From NCBI GenBank assembly GCA_951640165.1, contig OX621255.1, forward strand, positions 1,178,001 to 1,242,000: 64,000 bases of DNA, read 5' to 3'. The position numbers were made by a program, and so were the translations under genes. Every line of letters starts with the position of its first letter. Positions within the stretch are counted from its first letter, which is position 1. The notes beneath the pieces were generated by a model. It saw only the letters and a program-made list of their open reading frames with translations, was not told the DNA's origin and did not search any database. Shown piece by piece: positions 41,614 to 53,154 of the stretch. The stretch is from Pseudoips prasinana (taxonomy: Eukaryota; Arthropoda; Insecta; Lepidoptera; Nolidae).

Positions 41614-44500
41614 CACACGTGCGTGCGGCAGCGGGGCGGTTCAATAGTGGACGTCTCGTTCGCTAGCCCTGCTGTCGCGAGCCGTGTCCGCGACTGGCGT
41701 GTCCGCCCAGACCACTGGCGGCCGCGGTCCACCGGCCCCACGAGCGGACGGTCCACGCTGGGCGCGTAAGCGCATCGACAGAGAACTTCTCGAGGAGGCC
41801 GCCATTGTCCAGGCCTGGTACCGGGAGTCGGCGACGAATGGACTCGTCGACGTCGAAGAGGAGGCGCTGTGGTTCCGTGGGGCGATGATGCAAATTTGCG
41901 ACACGTCTATGCCCCGGGTCCACACACAGACAGGAAGGCGCCAGGTGTACTGGTGGACCGCCGAGATCGCGCAAGTGCGCGTCGCGTGCGCGGCGGTCAG
42001 GCGCCAGTACACCCGATACCAAAGGAGACGTCGTCGGGTCCCTGACGAAGAGGCCACGCTGTACGAGGTGTACCGCGCGGCGAAGGAGGCTCTGTGGCTG
42101 GCCATTGGCGAGGCCAAGACGCGAGCCAGGGAGGGGATGTTGGGGACTCTGGACGGAGATCCGTGGGGGCGTCCTTATCGTGCGGTTCGAGGGAAACTTC
42201 TAGCCGCGGCGCCTCCACTCAAGCAGAGTCTCCAACCCGAGCTGCTGGAGGAAGTAGTGGCAGCCCTCTTCCCGGCAAGAGCGGAACACACGCCACCGCC
42301 GATGGCTTTGCCCACAGCCGCAGAGCCTAGAGAGGAGAACGCCATCAGCGTCCCAGAGTTGACACAGGAGGGCGGCCGTGATGCGGCTCCGGGCCAAGAA
42401 CGTGGCTCCGGGGCCCGACGGGATTCACGGTTGTGCGTTGGCCCTCGCTCTGAAAGAGCTAGGTCCCCAACTGATGGGACTCTACACAGCGTGCCTTAAG
42501 CGGGGCCAGTTTCCCACTCTGTGGAAATATGGTCGTCTGGTCCTGCTCAGAAAGGCGGGGCGCCCTGCAGACTCGCCGTCTGGGTATCGGCCCATAGTGC
42601 TGCTAGACGAGGTGGGCAAGCTGCTCGAGCGGATAATCGCAGCCCGCCTCGTTAGCCACTTATGCGGAGAGGGGCCGGACCTGGACGAGAGCCAGTTCGA
42701 CTTTCGGCATGGGCGCTCTACCATTTACGCTGTGTCGAGGGTGAGAGTCCTGGCGGAGGAAGCGGTTTCCCGGGGTGGGGTGATGTTGGCGGTGTCTTTG
42801 GACATCTCCAACGCCTTCAACACCCTGCCTTGGAGTTGCATTCGAGAGGCACTGCGATATCATCGGGTGCCGTCCCACCTCCGCCACATCGTTGGGGATT
42901 ACCTGGCGGAGAGGTGTGTCACCTACGTGGGAGGTGATGGCGGACACCGGCACTCAATGTCGTGCGGTGTTCCACAGGGTTCGGTATTGGGCCCGCGCCT
43001 GTGGAACATCGGGTTCGACTGGGTGCTGAGAGTCGAACTCCAGCCGGGCGTGGACCTGACGTGTTATGCGGACGACACGCTGGTCACGGCCCGGGGGAGT
43101 TCGCACAGGGAGGCAGCATTGCTGGCGACGGCGGCGGTCTCTCAGGTGGTGAGCCGCATCCGGTGCCTCGGCCTGGAGGTGGCCCTCAGCAAGTCGGAGG
43201 CCATGATGTTCCATGGTCCCCGGCGGTCGCCGCCACCCGGATCACACATTGTGGTCGGGGGGTCCGGATCGCTGTCGAGCCTACCATGAAGTACCTGGTA
43301 TTGGTGCTCGACAGCCGGCGGGACTTCGGACCCCACTTCCGGCGGCTGGTGCCTAAGCTGATGGGCGCAGCTGGGGCGCTTTCAACGCTGCTTCCCAATC
43401 TGGGGGGCCCGAGCGCAGCCTGTAGGCGGCTCTACATGGGGATCGTGCGATCGATGGCCCTGTACGGGGCCCCGATCTGGGACCGCAGAGAGCTATGGCC
43501 GTCAGAGTCGTCAGGGGATATCGCACGGACTCCTACGAGGCGGCCTGTGTACTGGCCGGATCCCCTGAGCCCTGGGACTTCGAGGCGAAAGTACTCGCGT
43601 CACTGTACCGGTGGTGCGAGGAGATGCTGGCGCAAGGCAACCGGCCGATGCAGCGACACATGGAGCTGCGTCGGTTGCAGCTTCGCGAGGCCCTGGTGGC
43701 GGAATGGCGGGACAGGCTCTCGCGCCCAACCGCCGGCCTCGTTACTATCGAGGCGGTCCGGCCGGTACTCGAGCGTTGGCTTGGAAGGAGGCACGGCTCC
43801 CCGTCGTTTCGGGTGACGCAAGTGCTCTCGGGGCATGGCTGCTTCGGGAAGCACCTGTGTCGCATAAACGTGGAGCCGGACTCCCGGTGTCACCATGGCG
43901 TCGACTGTCGGGAGGACACGGCACTTCATACGCTGGCAGAGTGTGCCGCTTGGGAGGAACAGCGCCGTGTCCTCATTTCTGGAGTAGGCAGTGAGCTGTC
44001 GCTGCCGGCCGTCGTGAATTCGATGGTTGGCGGCGAGGAGTCCTGGGCCGCGTAGGTTTCCTTCTGCGAGACAGTCATCTCACGAAAGGAAGCTGTGGAA
44101 AGGGAGAGGGAGATCACATCCTCTCACCCGGCCCGCAGCAGATGCACCGGGCGTTGGCGGAGGGCGGACAACGCCCTCTTCCAGCCCCCGAAATGGGTCC
44201 AGGGGCGACGGACTCGGGGGCGTCCGCGCGACGTGTTCCGCGCGCGCCCTCTTAGACGTTGCGGGGGGAGTTTAACACCTCACTCCCCCCGCTAATGCGA
44301 GGAGGCCCGCAGGTATGGGCCAGCACCAGCCTGGGGTTGCGGTAGTATCGTATGTTCCCGCGACCCCCGGCGCAGGTGTGAGATCGAACACCGGGGTGGT
44401 TTTTAGTCAGAAGGAGTCTGAGAGACCCCTCCGCCTCCCCCAAGGCGGAGGACATCCATGCAGGATTTTCCATCCCGGCCAAAAAAAATAAAAAAAAAAA
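41614..44500 (+). mobile_element. 5'-truncated R1-clade LINE with 14-bp target-site duplication
   Basis: The duplication gaccatccaactac lies at 41600-41613 and 44501-44514. The insert ends in an A-rich tail (aaaaaaaataaaaaaaaaa). It is strikingly GC-rich against AT-rich surroundings, as R1-clade elements of moths often are. It starts inside the endonuclease coding region. The 3' UTR (44300-44480) has gggtggtttttagtcagaag and cccaaggcggaggacatc. Confidence 0.88.
41620..44300 (+). pseudogene. R1-clade LINE ORF2 (endonuclease end, RT, C-terminal domain)
   Basis: Conserved segments in order: endonuclease end (GGSIVDVSFASPAVASRVRD) in frame 1; linker (VYWWTAEIAQVRVACAAVRR, EAKTRAREGML, GDPWGRPYRAV) in frame 2, 41735-42370; RT in frame 3, 42378-43260 (APGPDGIHG, RPIVLLDEVGKLLERIIAA, SLDISNAFNTLPW, GVPQGSVLGP, catalytic YADD at 43065-43076); thumb in frame 2, 43270-43480 (YLVLVLDSRRDFGPHF); C-terminal domain in frame 1 from 43495 (VRGYRTDSYEAAC, LSGHGCFGKHLCRI, an altered zinc knuckle CHHGVDC...H...C). 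A TAG at 44053-44055 interrupts frame 1, after which VSFCETVISRKEA continues. Frame changes lie near 41680, 42375, 43260 and 43485. The RT motifs are intact but the gene is broken. Confidence 0.9.
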
Positions 44501-44790
44501 GACCATCCAACTACGGAGATCCAGCTTAGAGAAAAAGGTAAATCGTAGAATCCAACTCGGCAGGGCAGCGTTCGGGAAGCTACATAACATCTTCTCGTCC
44601 CAAATACCACAGCGTCTTAAGTTGAAAGTCTGCGACCAGTGTGTATTGCCAGTGATGACTTATGGAACAGAGTCGTGGTCGCTTACTATGGGCCTCATAA
44701 GAAGGCTCAAGGTCACCCAAAGAGAAATGGACAGGGCTATGCTTGGAGTTACCCTGTGATATCGAATCAGAAATGTTTATAGTGTGTATT

Positions 44791-45170
44791 AGATCATTAT
44801 TATTGCCACTATATCAATAAAAATGAAACTAGAATTCAATTGTTCTGAGTCTAGATGTAATTTTGTAAACAATTATGATGATACAAAACCTTTCGTGTGT
44901 CAGTTTCATAAATAGTACAAGATCGGCAAACAAACATCCATCTTTGACACACGTGATCAAAAGTTTACATGATATCTACACGTGACCTTTCCCGCTCCCG
45001 GTGAACTCTAGCGTACTTTCTAACGTGCAGGGCCACAGAATTAACATAATAATACTATTTGTTCCCTGCAGAGTATTTTGTATAGTACTAATCCTACTAT
45101 AGAGGGACAACACTGTCGATCAACAAATTTATTTATTTATTTCCAAATTACATTATTAATTTTATATAAA
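44791..45170. other. No recognised feature
   Basis: AT-rich, nothing seen. Confidence 0.4.
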
Positions 45171-45540
45171 ACATAAATTAAAGCCAAATTATGTAGCGAC
45201 GCATATTACGAAGTTTCATACTATGTTAATGATAAAATAGCTTGGGAATGAGAACCGAGAAGATTTAATGCAATGCATTTGGATATATACATTGTCCATT
45301 ACAAAAAAAAACAAAAACATATAATTGACGGACATAAAGTACATCCGGTCTCACAAATGTTAGATTATCATAATTAAAAAATAAATAAAGTATTCCTACT
45401 GAGTTTTCTGGCATTGTTTCTAGTAGCTGCGACATCGAGCACTGCACGAAAGAGTAAAAGAATTTTAACGATTAAACAAGATTTAAAATTTTACAGAACA
45501 ATATATTTATGACTATGACTAGACTGAATAAAAGAATTGT
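45171..45540 (+). pseudogene. CR1-like LINE, ORF2 end and 3' UTR
   Basis: IKAKLCSDAYYEVSYYVNDK followed by IAWE and a stop at about 45250 matches the end of the ORF2 at 35956. The 3' UTR block 'ctactgagttttctggca' follows. An isolated 3' end. Confidence 0.75.
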
Positions 45541-45554
45541 TTTTTTTTTTACTT

Positions 45555-45745
45555 TTATTTTGTCGTATTGGAGCAAGTGGTTCACCTGATGGTAAGTGAT
45601 CACCGCCGTCCATAATTATAATAATCTTTATTCAGTAAACACTTAAGTCTAATTAACGTCATGCACTGCACGGTAGGGTAAAAAAAATATGACGATTCCA
45701 CATAAATGTAAAATTTTTACGGAATAAAGTTACTTTGACTTTGAC
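45555..45745 (+). repeat. LINE 3' ends, including one with TTTGAC repeats
   Basis: 45555-45612 has 'gagcaagtggttcacctgat'. 45655-45745 has 'gtcatgcactgcacggtagg', 'gacgattccacataaatgt' and four ctttga repeats, the 3' terminus of the CR1-like family. Confidence 0.7.
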
Positions 45746-46838
45746 TTTGACTTTGACAAGTTACACATGTACCTGAACTAGGCTTGACGCCTGTATCTCA
45801 GGCAACAGTGCTCATTCTCCAATCAATACAATTATACTGAACAACGAATAACAAACAGACTTAAAAAAAATTAAAAAGTAAAAAGGAGAAAAATTATATA
45901 CATAGACATATATTTTTATACATATATAACAAAAACTAAATCTGCTTATAATTAAGTTATGGATTCCTCTCTGTGAGAGTGGTGAGTATATGTGAGAGGT
46001 TTTTTTTTGTTTTTAATTCAATTTTACGGCTCTGGCTTCTTCGGCCTTATGAGCCTTCAGTAAGATATACTTTAATTTCATTTATTTCGTCATTGGTCAA
46101 TGTCAAGTAAAGTCCGTCACAGTCAAGTCATACATAGTCCTTGTCCTACCCCAGTAAAGCAGTGGAGACTTTACTTGAGGCTGATATGGAACTTTAGATT
46201 CAACACATAAAATCGCAATTCACGGCAATATGGCAATTTCCTCCACTTGTGTACGTTGTCCATGATGTTATGTCTAAATATCCATCATATTTACACATAA
46301 AAAATTTACACCAGTTTTTGAAAATGAAACAAAGCCCCGATGCATCTTTTTCCGCGTTGGCGCCAAAATCCCATATGTGAGAGGGTGTGTAACGTGTTGC
46401 CGGCCTTTAAAAAAGTCGAGCAAACAAGTGTTGCCAACCCTTATCACCCCGATGAGCTCTGTAGACTTTACTCACACGCAGAAACACAAAATTAAGTTAT
46501 TTATGATGTTATTATTAAGGAGCGACTTTTGTAAAGTGAAGGTACTTCCCCAGTCGGTCTGCTCTTTGAGCGAAAGAACGTTGCGTCCTGCCTCTATTTT
46601 CACAAGACATTTAAAAGTAATTTATTTAATATTGAAATGATTTTGGACACAAATTTGAAATAAGATTGAAACAGTTTGTATTTTAATCAACTTCAAAATA
46701 AATTCACAGTTCAAATTGGTTATATTATGTTTGTTTATTTTTCCAGTTAGTCAACACGTGTTTGTAAATTGGTTGCTGTTAATTTGATTTTGATTACGCT
46801 CTGTATGGCGTACAACTTGAGATGAATATATTTTTATA
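45746..46838. other. Mostly unrecognised; repeat R at 46330-46500
   Basis: 46330-46500 ('cgagcaaacaagtg', 'ccccgatgagctctg', 'ctttactcacacgcag') matches repeat R at 29390-29800. The remainder shows no frame or repeat match. Confidence 0.4.
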
Positions 46839-47280
46839 CTAGCTGTACCCTGCGGTTTTACCCGCGTTAAACTTTTTAAATTAAACGGTAGTAAACGGTC
46901 ACCGTAACCTAGTTGGTAGTGCTCCTGCCTTCGAAGCTGGTGGTCCTGGGTTCGAATTCCAGTAAGTGCAAATATTTGTGTGATGAGCACAAATATTTGT
47001 TTCTAAGTCATGGATGTTTTCTATGTATATAAGTATTTATCTATCTATATAAGTATGTATATTGTCGCCTGGTACCCATAGTACAAGCTTTGCTTAGTTT
47101 GGGGCTAGGATGATCTGTATGAAATTGTCCCTAGATATTATTATTATAGCCTATGTGTTAATCCAGGGTGACAGCTAAGTCCATACTAAATTTTATTAAA
47201 ATCGCTTCAGCCGTTTAGACGTGGAGAAGTAACAAACATACACACACCCACAAACTTTCGGCTTTATAATATTAGTGTGA
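46839..47280 (-). mobile_element. Lep1-like Helitron interrupted by SINE-A
   Basis: On the minus strand it starts tcacactaatattataaagc, has 'ctaaacggctgaagcgattt', then (after the SINE) aagtttaacgcgggtaaaac with the terminal hairpin, and ends gctag. Without the SINE it is about 190 bp and matches 22361-22537. Confidence 0.8.
46897..47148 (+). mobile_element. SINE-A inside a Helitron
   Basis: Full copy (head ggtcaccgtaacctagttgg, B box gggttcgaattcc with one change, (ATT)n tail) sitting in the Helitron body. Confidence 0.88.
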
Positions 47281-47360
47281 CTAGTTAATTAATACAACCA
47301 ATCTAGATATTTTCATGAGGTCTCGGTTTATAATTGCCTTCTATTAATTGGGAACTCGTG

Positions 47361-48720
47361 AATAATTGACTGTTGGTCTAGTGCTTAGTGACCCTGACTG
47401 CTTAGCCAGAGGTCGTGGGTTCGATCCCAGGACACATCTTCGTGTGAGCACTATTATTTGCCCTGTCTGGGTGTAATTTACGAATAATTGACTGTCCTGG
47501 TGGTCTAGTAGTTAGTGAACCTGACTGCTTAGCCAGAGGTCGTGGGTTCGATCCCAGGACACATCTTCGTGTGAGCACTATTATTTGTCCTGTCTGGGTG
47601 TAATTTACGAATAATTGACTGTCCTGGTGGTCTAGTAGTTAGTGAACCTGACTGCTTAGCCAGAGGTCGTGGGTTCGATCCCAGGACACATCTTCGTGTG
47701 AGCACTATTATTTGTCCTGTCTGGGTGTAATTTACGAATAATTGACTGTCCTGGTGGTCTAGTAGTTAGTGAACCTGACTGCTTAGCCAGAGGTCGTGGG
47801 TTCGATCCCAGGACACATCATCGTGTGAGCACTATTATTTGTCCTGTCTGGGTGTAATTTACGAATAATTGACTGTCCTGGTCGTCTAGTAGTTAGTGAA
47901 CCTGACTGCTTAGCCAGAGGTCGTGGGTTCGATCCCAGGACACATCTTCGTGTGAGCACTATTATTTGTCCTGTCTGGGTGTAATTTACGAATAATTGAC
48001 TGTCCTGGTGGTCTAGTAGTTAGTGAACCTGACTGCTTAGCCAGAGGTCGTGGGTTCGATCCCAGGACACATCTTCGTGTGAGCACTATTATTTGTCCTG
48101 TCTGGGTGTAATTTACGAATAATTGACTGTCCTGGTGGTCTAGTAGTTAGTGAACCTGACTGCTTAGCCAGAGGTCGTGGGTTCGATCCCAGGACACATC
48201 TTCGTGTGAGCACTATTATTTGTCCTGTCTGGGTGTAATTTACGAATAATTGACTGTCCTGGTGGTCTAGTAGTTAGTGAACCTGACTGCTTAGCCAGAG
48301 GTCGTGGGTTCGATCCCAGGACACATCTTCGTGTGAGCACTATTATTTGTCCTGTCTGGGTGTAATTTACGAATAATTGACTGTCCTGGTGGTCTAGTAG
48401 TTAGTGAACCTGACTGCTTAGCCAGAGGTCGTGGGTTCGATCCCAGGACACATCTTCGTGTGAGCACTATTATTTGTCCTGTCTGGGTGTAATTTACGAA
48501 TAATTGACTGTCCTGGTGGTCTAGTAGTTAGTGAACCTGACTGCTTAGCCAGAGGTCGTGGGTTCGATCCCAGGACACATCTTCGTGTGAGCACTATTAT
48601 TTGTCCTATCTGGATGTAATTTAATTACAATATGTATGTATTTAGAAATATATTGTATTATTATCAGTTGTCTGGTTACCATAGTTTAGGCTCAGACTAG
48701 TTTGCGATCATATGGCAGTG
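47361..48720 (+). repeat. Ten tandem tRNA-derived SINE-H heads, 127-bp period
   Basis: aataattgactgt marks unit starts at 47361, 47483, 47610, 47737, 47864, 47991, 48118, 48245, 48372 and 48499. The first unit is 122 bp and slightly diverged; the others are 127 bp and differ at only a few bases (e.g. near 47820 and 47883). Each unit has an A box (tggtctagtag), a B box (ggttcgatccc) and the start of the SINE body (cctgtctgggtgtaattta). Only the last unit continues into a full SINE body (48620-48720: 'cagttgtctggttaccatag'). No run of four or more T is seen within a unit. A single diverged head lies at 57165-57305. Confidence 0.95.
47501..47555 (+). promoter_or_regulatory. Pol III type-2 A and B boxes (representative unit)
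   Basis: A box tggtctagtag at 47501-47511 and B box ggttcgatccc at 47545-47555. The same pair recurs in each of the ten units, giving up to ten potential Pol III start points in tandem. Activity is inferred only. Confidence 0.55.
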
Positions 48721-48724
48721 TGTT

Positions 48725-48985
48725 TGTTGTGCTGATGGCGTGGTTGGCAAATGCTTGCTTTTCACGCTAGAGGTCGTGGGTTCGATTCCCACTCATGACA
48801 GATATTTGTGTGCGTCAACATGTCTGTTTGTCCTGAGTCTGGGTGTATTTATCTATATAAGTATGTATTTAACAAAAGAAAAGTATTATAATAGTAGTAT
48901 ATCAGTTATCTGGTTTCCAAAGTACTACTCTGCTTAGTTTACCGTTAGATGACCGCATGAAAATAATGTCCCAGGATATTATTAT
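48725..48985 (+). mobile_element. SINE-C (tRNA-headed)
   Basis: Head atggcgtggttggcaaatgc, B box gggttcgattccc, body 'gtcctgagtctgggtgta', tail 'atattattattatta'. It directly follows the SINE-H array. Confidence 0.88.
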
Positions 48986-49197
48986 TATTATTAAGCAGTT
49001 GTACCAAACTCTAGAACTAAAGGCTTAGATATTTAATCCCACGCTTATAGTTCTTCCCAACGCTTTTTGGTTGCAGTTGGTTATAAGCTAAGAACTCTAT
49101 AATCTACGTCCCAAAATTAATGTATTATAAGGATTAGGTATTTTAAATAAACAGCCGTCACTTTCAATAATCACAATTTTATTTATTTCTCTTGCTG

Positions 49198-49402
49198 ACT
49201 GACTGCACGCGTGGCGCAGCGGCTAAGACAGTCGCTTCACCTCTTTGTGTCGCGGGTTCGAGTCCCGCGCCTGACATCTATTTGTGTGACCCATAAATAG
49301 TTGTTCTGAGTCTGGATGTAATTTGTGTCCGTCTATTATATGTTTGTAAAGTACCCCGCGACACATGGATTAGATTCCCTAGTGCGGGTGTTGAATTTAT
49401 AA
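49198..49402 (+). mobile_element. SINE-B (tRNA-headed), best copy
   Basis: Head gcgtggcgcagcggctaaga (A box), B box cgggttcgagtcccgc, body 'gacccataaatagttgttct', end 'gtaccccgcgacacatgg' and an A-run. Confidence 0.88.
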
Positions 49403-50739
49403 AAAAAAAAACAAAACAAACTTTACACGTGTTGTTCGGGCCAGTTAATGTTGCGCCTGATAATATCCCATGGCAACAAGATGAGTCGCGGCAGACGGTG
49501 ACGGGCAGATAATGTGTGCTATGGACTCCAGAACTGTCAACATTATTTTATATTGTATCGTGATATTTCTTAATTATCACAGTAAACTAAAACAGGCATA
49601 TTCAGGAGTTTCATTTCCGAGTCCTCAAGTAATTGAAGATCTGCGCATTTACGTTTTAACCACTTAAACCGTACCACTGGACACCTCCCCTCTACGGTAA
49701 AAGTGACGTGTGTCCGGCCAATGCGCCCGATTGGTCGACGTCTCTGATTGGCCTCCGCAAACTGAATCAAATTAGAATCTACTAATTTCTAAACATTAAT
49801 TAATTAGTGAAATATTATATATTTTACATATTTATTCAATAGTAAATAATTAAATAAAATAAAATGAAATTATAAGCTAAAAAATAGATAAACTAAAGAT
49901 ACATTATTTACCCTAAAAGGCGTCTAATAATCCCTCCGCATCGCTTATGGGGAAAATGAAAAATGTATTAGTAAAAAATATATAAAAAAATTATGTACAA
50001 TATTTGTATTATAATAGTAAGTAAATAATGTAGATAATTCATTTACATTTTACTTTCATAAACTAAATACTTATTTTATTATCAATAAACCTAACACTAT
50101 ATCAAATATTATTTCTACAAATGTCAGTAATACATAGTGTTGACAAAAATAATTGAAAGATGATCGAAATATGCACTGCGACGTGTATATTTTTATTATT
50201 AGCTGAAGATTGTAGAGATATAATATTTTCCAATCTCCTCAACCCAATTTCCTACCCAATATTCTACCCAAAATAATCTCCTTCCACGACAATTCAATAA
50301 TCTAACAATAGGGTCACGTTGAGGGTACGATCACCCGGATAAATTCGCGAGTCACGCTCCTCCTGTCACAGCTTCGATACAGAGGATAATACATATTAGT
50401 AGCGTAATAACTGAGGAGTAGGTATTGGACATGTTTGTAAATCAAATTAATGTACGCGGGTTATGTTGTCAAGTTATGAAACATTTGGATGTGTTAAACT
50501 AATAAGGGAAATGAATTTCCCTCGCTTGGGATTTCAACACTCAACATCTGCCTTAACATGGTAACGTACAATTCCCGTCTGAAGTTCGATTACCAAGGGT
50601 AAAATTTACATGTATTCTACGGATCAATTTTGAGTATCCATTTTTATAGAGTACCTATGTATTCTATTCTGTTGTTACTTTAAAAATGTATATAAACAAA
50701 TCTGTTATCTTGTCTAAATTAAGTCAGTCCAGAATTCAG
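49403..50739. other. No recognised feature
   Basis: Very AT-rich from 49780 to 50270. No frame or repeat match; this is the longest apparently repeat-free stretch here. Confidence 0.45.
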
Positions 50740-51090
50740 CTACGCGTTAGCGTTGTCAGTAGCGTCCATTAGTTCTTGTAACGTGCAGGCATTAGGGCAC
50801 GCAGAGCATGTTAACAAGTGTGCCATAGTTTGAGGGACAGAACCACACTTGCACTCTAGGTTGGAATTGTTTAAAAATCCCCATCTGAGCAGGTTTTCCT
50901 TGCTTGGACCAACTTGGGTCCGGAGTCTATTCAGGGACTTCCAGGTTGGCCACGGCAACTTGTGTCCAGGCGGAAGGTTTTCCGCGGGAGGGACGAATGG
51001 GATGGGTAGGCAAGCACTGTCTCGCCACAGTTTGAGCCGTGTCTTAGACCGTTCGCCAGAAAAAAAGAAATCTGTTATAAAAACACACCA
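50740..51090 (-). pseudogene. LINE ORF2 C-terminal fragment with Cys/His motif
   Basis: The minus-strand frame reads LPPGHKLPWPTWKSLNRLRT, then a Cys/His cluster (CKCGSVPQTMAHLLTCSAC). This layout, WKSLNRLRT plus C-x-C-x7-H-x3-C, is that of the C-terminal zinc-binding domain of non-LTR RT proteins. About 115 codons are open and the RT itself is missing. Clade unknown. Confidence 0.65.
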
Positions 51091-51214
51091 AACTGATTCC
51101 AGTTTCACAGACTAAATTAAAACATTAGAAGTTGGTGCTAAAAATAACGTAACTATTCCTATATCCGTTGCTTAATATGTGGCAACAAATTCCAATGTTA
51201 TAATTTAGGGTAGC

Positions 51215-51400
51215 ATCATGTCAGCCAAATGACTTCCGCTGCTGGACAAAGGCATTACTACGGACAGGAAGACGGGTTAGCGCTCGGAGTATGATGGTCA
51301 TAGTACACAGAGTTACACTGCTAGTTATTCGTCATCTGGGTTATTCCCTCAGTTCGATGACATGGGGTCATGATATTTCCGTTACCACACAGTAATATAT
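51215..51400 (-). repeat. SINE-like repeat G
   Basis: 'catgtcagccaaatgac', 'gctgctggacaaagg' and 'gatgacatggggtcatgata' match 19795-20030. Confidence 0.55.
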
Positions 51401-52229
51401 AACAGTCATTTTAAGTACATACACACTACCATGCTTTTGACACACTGAAAAACGCAGTGTCCAAACTGAGAACATACTATTCGTCTACACTAACATATTA
51501 TTCGTCTTTAATGTCTTGTCTTTGACAATTATAATAATAATAATGCATTTATTTATCTCTTTCACAAAGGTTTGGTGTACATACGACTATTATGTAAAGA
51601 AATACAGAGAATATACTATCATACCTTTGTGAGAGACTGGCGTCTATAGTAGGTAAGACCTAGGTGATAATTACAAATTATTGAAAATACTATGTACTTA
51701 ATCTAAATATACTATATATATACGTAACTTTATGAAATAATGAATATAGTAAAAATGAAACTTACTAATTACAATGTTTGTGTAGTGTGAGTGTGTGTGT
51801 GTGTGTGTTTTTGACTGTGTGCAAGTGAGAATTTGTGAGTGAGTGAATAGAACCTTGATGGCTGAATTACGAATAAGTGTCATGTATAAATACGTATCTA
51901 TATAGAAACTCACTCCAAAAATATATATTACCAAAATTCTTTCAAGTTTGAATAACATACCAGACAAGGCACCTACCAGCTGCGAGAGCGCGCCAAATAA
52001 ATATTAGGTACTTACTAACCCAATTAAGTGTTTTATAATTTGTTCAGAATTCTAATTAAAGCCGTTGCCTAATTTAATAAAATATGAGATGGAAAACTTT
52101 TCTTATAATTTAATAGCTGTAATTATACCCCACAGTAAGCAGTCTAAGCACTACGTTTATTAGACAGGCTAATTGAGTGAAATTAATGGTTATAACCTAG
52201 ATTTTAACGAGAACCACATTTAAAATATT
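51401..52229. other. Mostly unrecognised; small inverted repeat and GT run
   Basis: 51556-51637 is bounded by tctctttcacaaagg and cctttgtgagaga, imperfect inverted repeats. 51787-51810 is a (GT)n microsatellite. Otherwise AT-rich. Confidence 0.45.
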
Positions 52230-52510
52230 CTATTAGGCTAATATAGTACTTATAATATGATACCAGTCGTGTGGCTGGCGGAATAGAATAGAACCATATC
52301 TGACTCTATGGGGGGGGCGTAGAAGTCGACACGAGAGATAATCTACCAGAGAACGGGCAGTAGCATCTCTCCGTGTACTATCCAGCCACCATACTGCGAT
52401 CGACAACCATGCATGGCTATTGCGCCATATGTACTTAGTAAACGGGTCTCCCCCTTCTTGGCGGAGATTCATGTCCAGTAGTGGACGTTATTTGGCTAAG
52501 ATAAGTGTAC
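52230..52510 (+). mobile_element. SINE-like repeat G with RTE-type 3' end
   Basis: 'ggggggcgtagaagtcgaca', 'ccagagaacgggcagtagc', 'ctgcgatcgacaacc', then 'tgtccagtagtggacg' and ggctaagata. Confidence 0.6.
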
Positions 52511-52599
52511 TAGGCATAGTATAATAATATATATAAATAAATATATAAGTATTGATTCATAACAGCCTATATGTGGCCTTTGCGTCTGTAACAGACGAT

Positions 52600-53040
52600 T
52601 TACGGCGCATTGTCTGAGAGACACTTCTTATGGTAGCTAAACAAACCGATGCGAGAGCGACATAGCCTGCCGCAGGCCTGGCAAGAGAAGTTTGCGGTGG
52701 GTGGTGCCGAGCCGCTTTCATGTCGCTTCTGTCTCTTATCAGCAAGTACTCCGGACCAGGCTTCATCACAGATCTTACCTCGACCCTCCACTACACGTTT
52801 GCGCCATTCAACTGTATTTTCAGCGAGCTTTTCCCAGCTACAGTGGTCAATTTTAAAAGCGGCCATATCCCGCTTGGCGCAGTCTATAAAGCGAAGCAGA
52901 TGTATACCGATATCTCGCTTCGCATTAGCTACCGCACCCAACAGAACACATCGTGGTATTCGAGTGGGTTCCATTATGTGCACATGCCCCAACCAACGTA
53001 AACGCTTCTGTTTAACAACAGCCTACATTATCATAAATAA
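52600..53040 (-). pseudogene. LINE ORF2 C-terminal fragment with zinc-finger-like end
   Basis: The minus strand from about 53030 reads VVKQKRLRWLGHVHIMEPTR, LLRFIDCAKRDMAAF, WEKLAENTVEWRK, and ends with CQACGRLCRSRIGLFSYHKK followed by C, a C-x2-C-x12-H-x4-C finger. This is a well-known C-terminal arrangement of non-LTR RT proteins found across animals. About 130-145 codons are open without a break; the RT core is absent. Confidence 0.75.
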
Positions 53041-53154
53041 GTTACTATTTTCATATTGAGCCAACAGAGCAAAAGCATGACTTGTTGGAACGAAACACGA
53101 TGTCTCTTTGGGTACTAAGGAGGCTGGAAGCAAGTGATTAGAGAGCAGCCATTG

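Larger units (their letters stand above)
41445..44790 (+). mobile_element. RTE LINE fragment, host of the R1-clade insertion
   Basis: Left part (41445-41613) and right part (44501-44790) are contiguous RTE sequence: SRVSQQVGLKI, then LKVGDSVLEVV and NYIYLG on the left; VNRRIQLGRAAFGKLHNI, LPVMTYGTESWSL and MDRAMLGV on the right. It corresponds to 16310-16720 of the other RTE copy. Stops are present and no RTE 3' end is seen, so it is truncated at about 44790. Confidence 0.8.

Noticed and set aside
41641..42117. 158-codon minus-strand frame and other long frames at 41.6-44.3 kb
   Set aside because: GC-rich shadows of the R1-clade ORF2; no family resemblance.
47361..48622. CRISPR array
   Set aside because: The whole 127-bp unit repeats with no variable spacers, and the sequence is animal-like and tRNA-derived.
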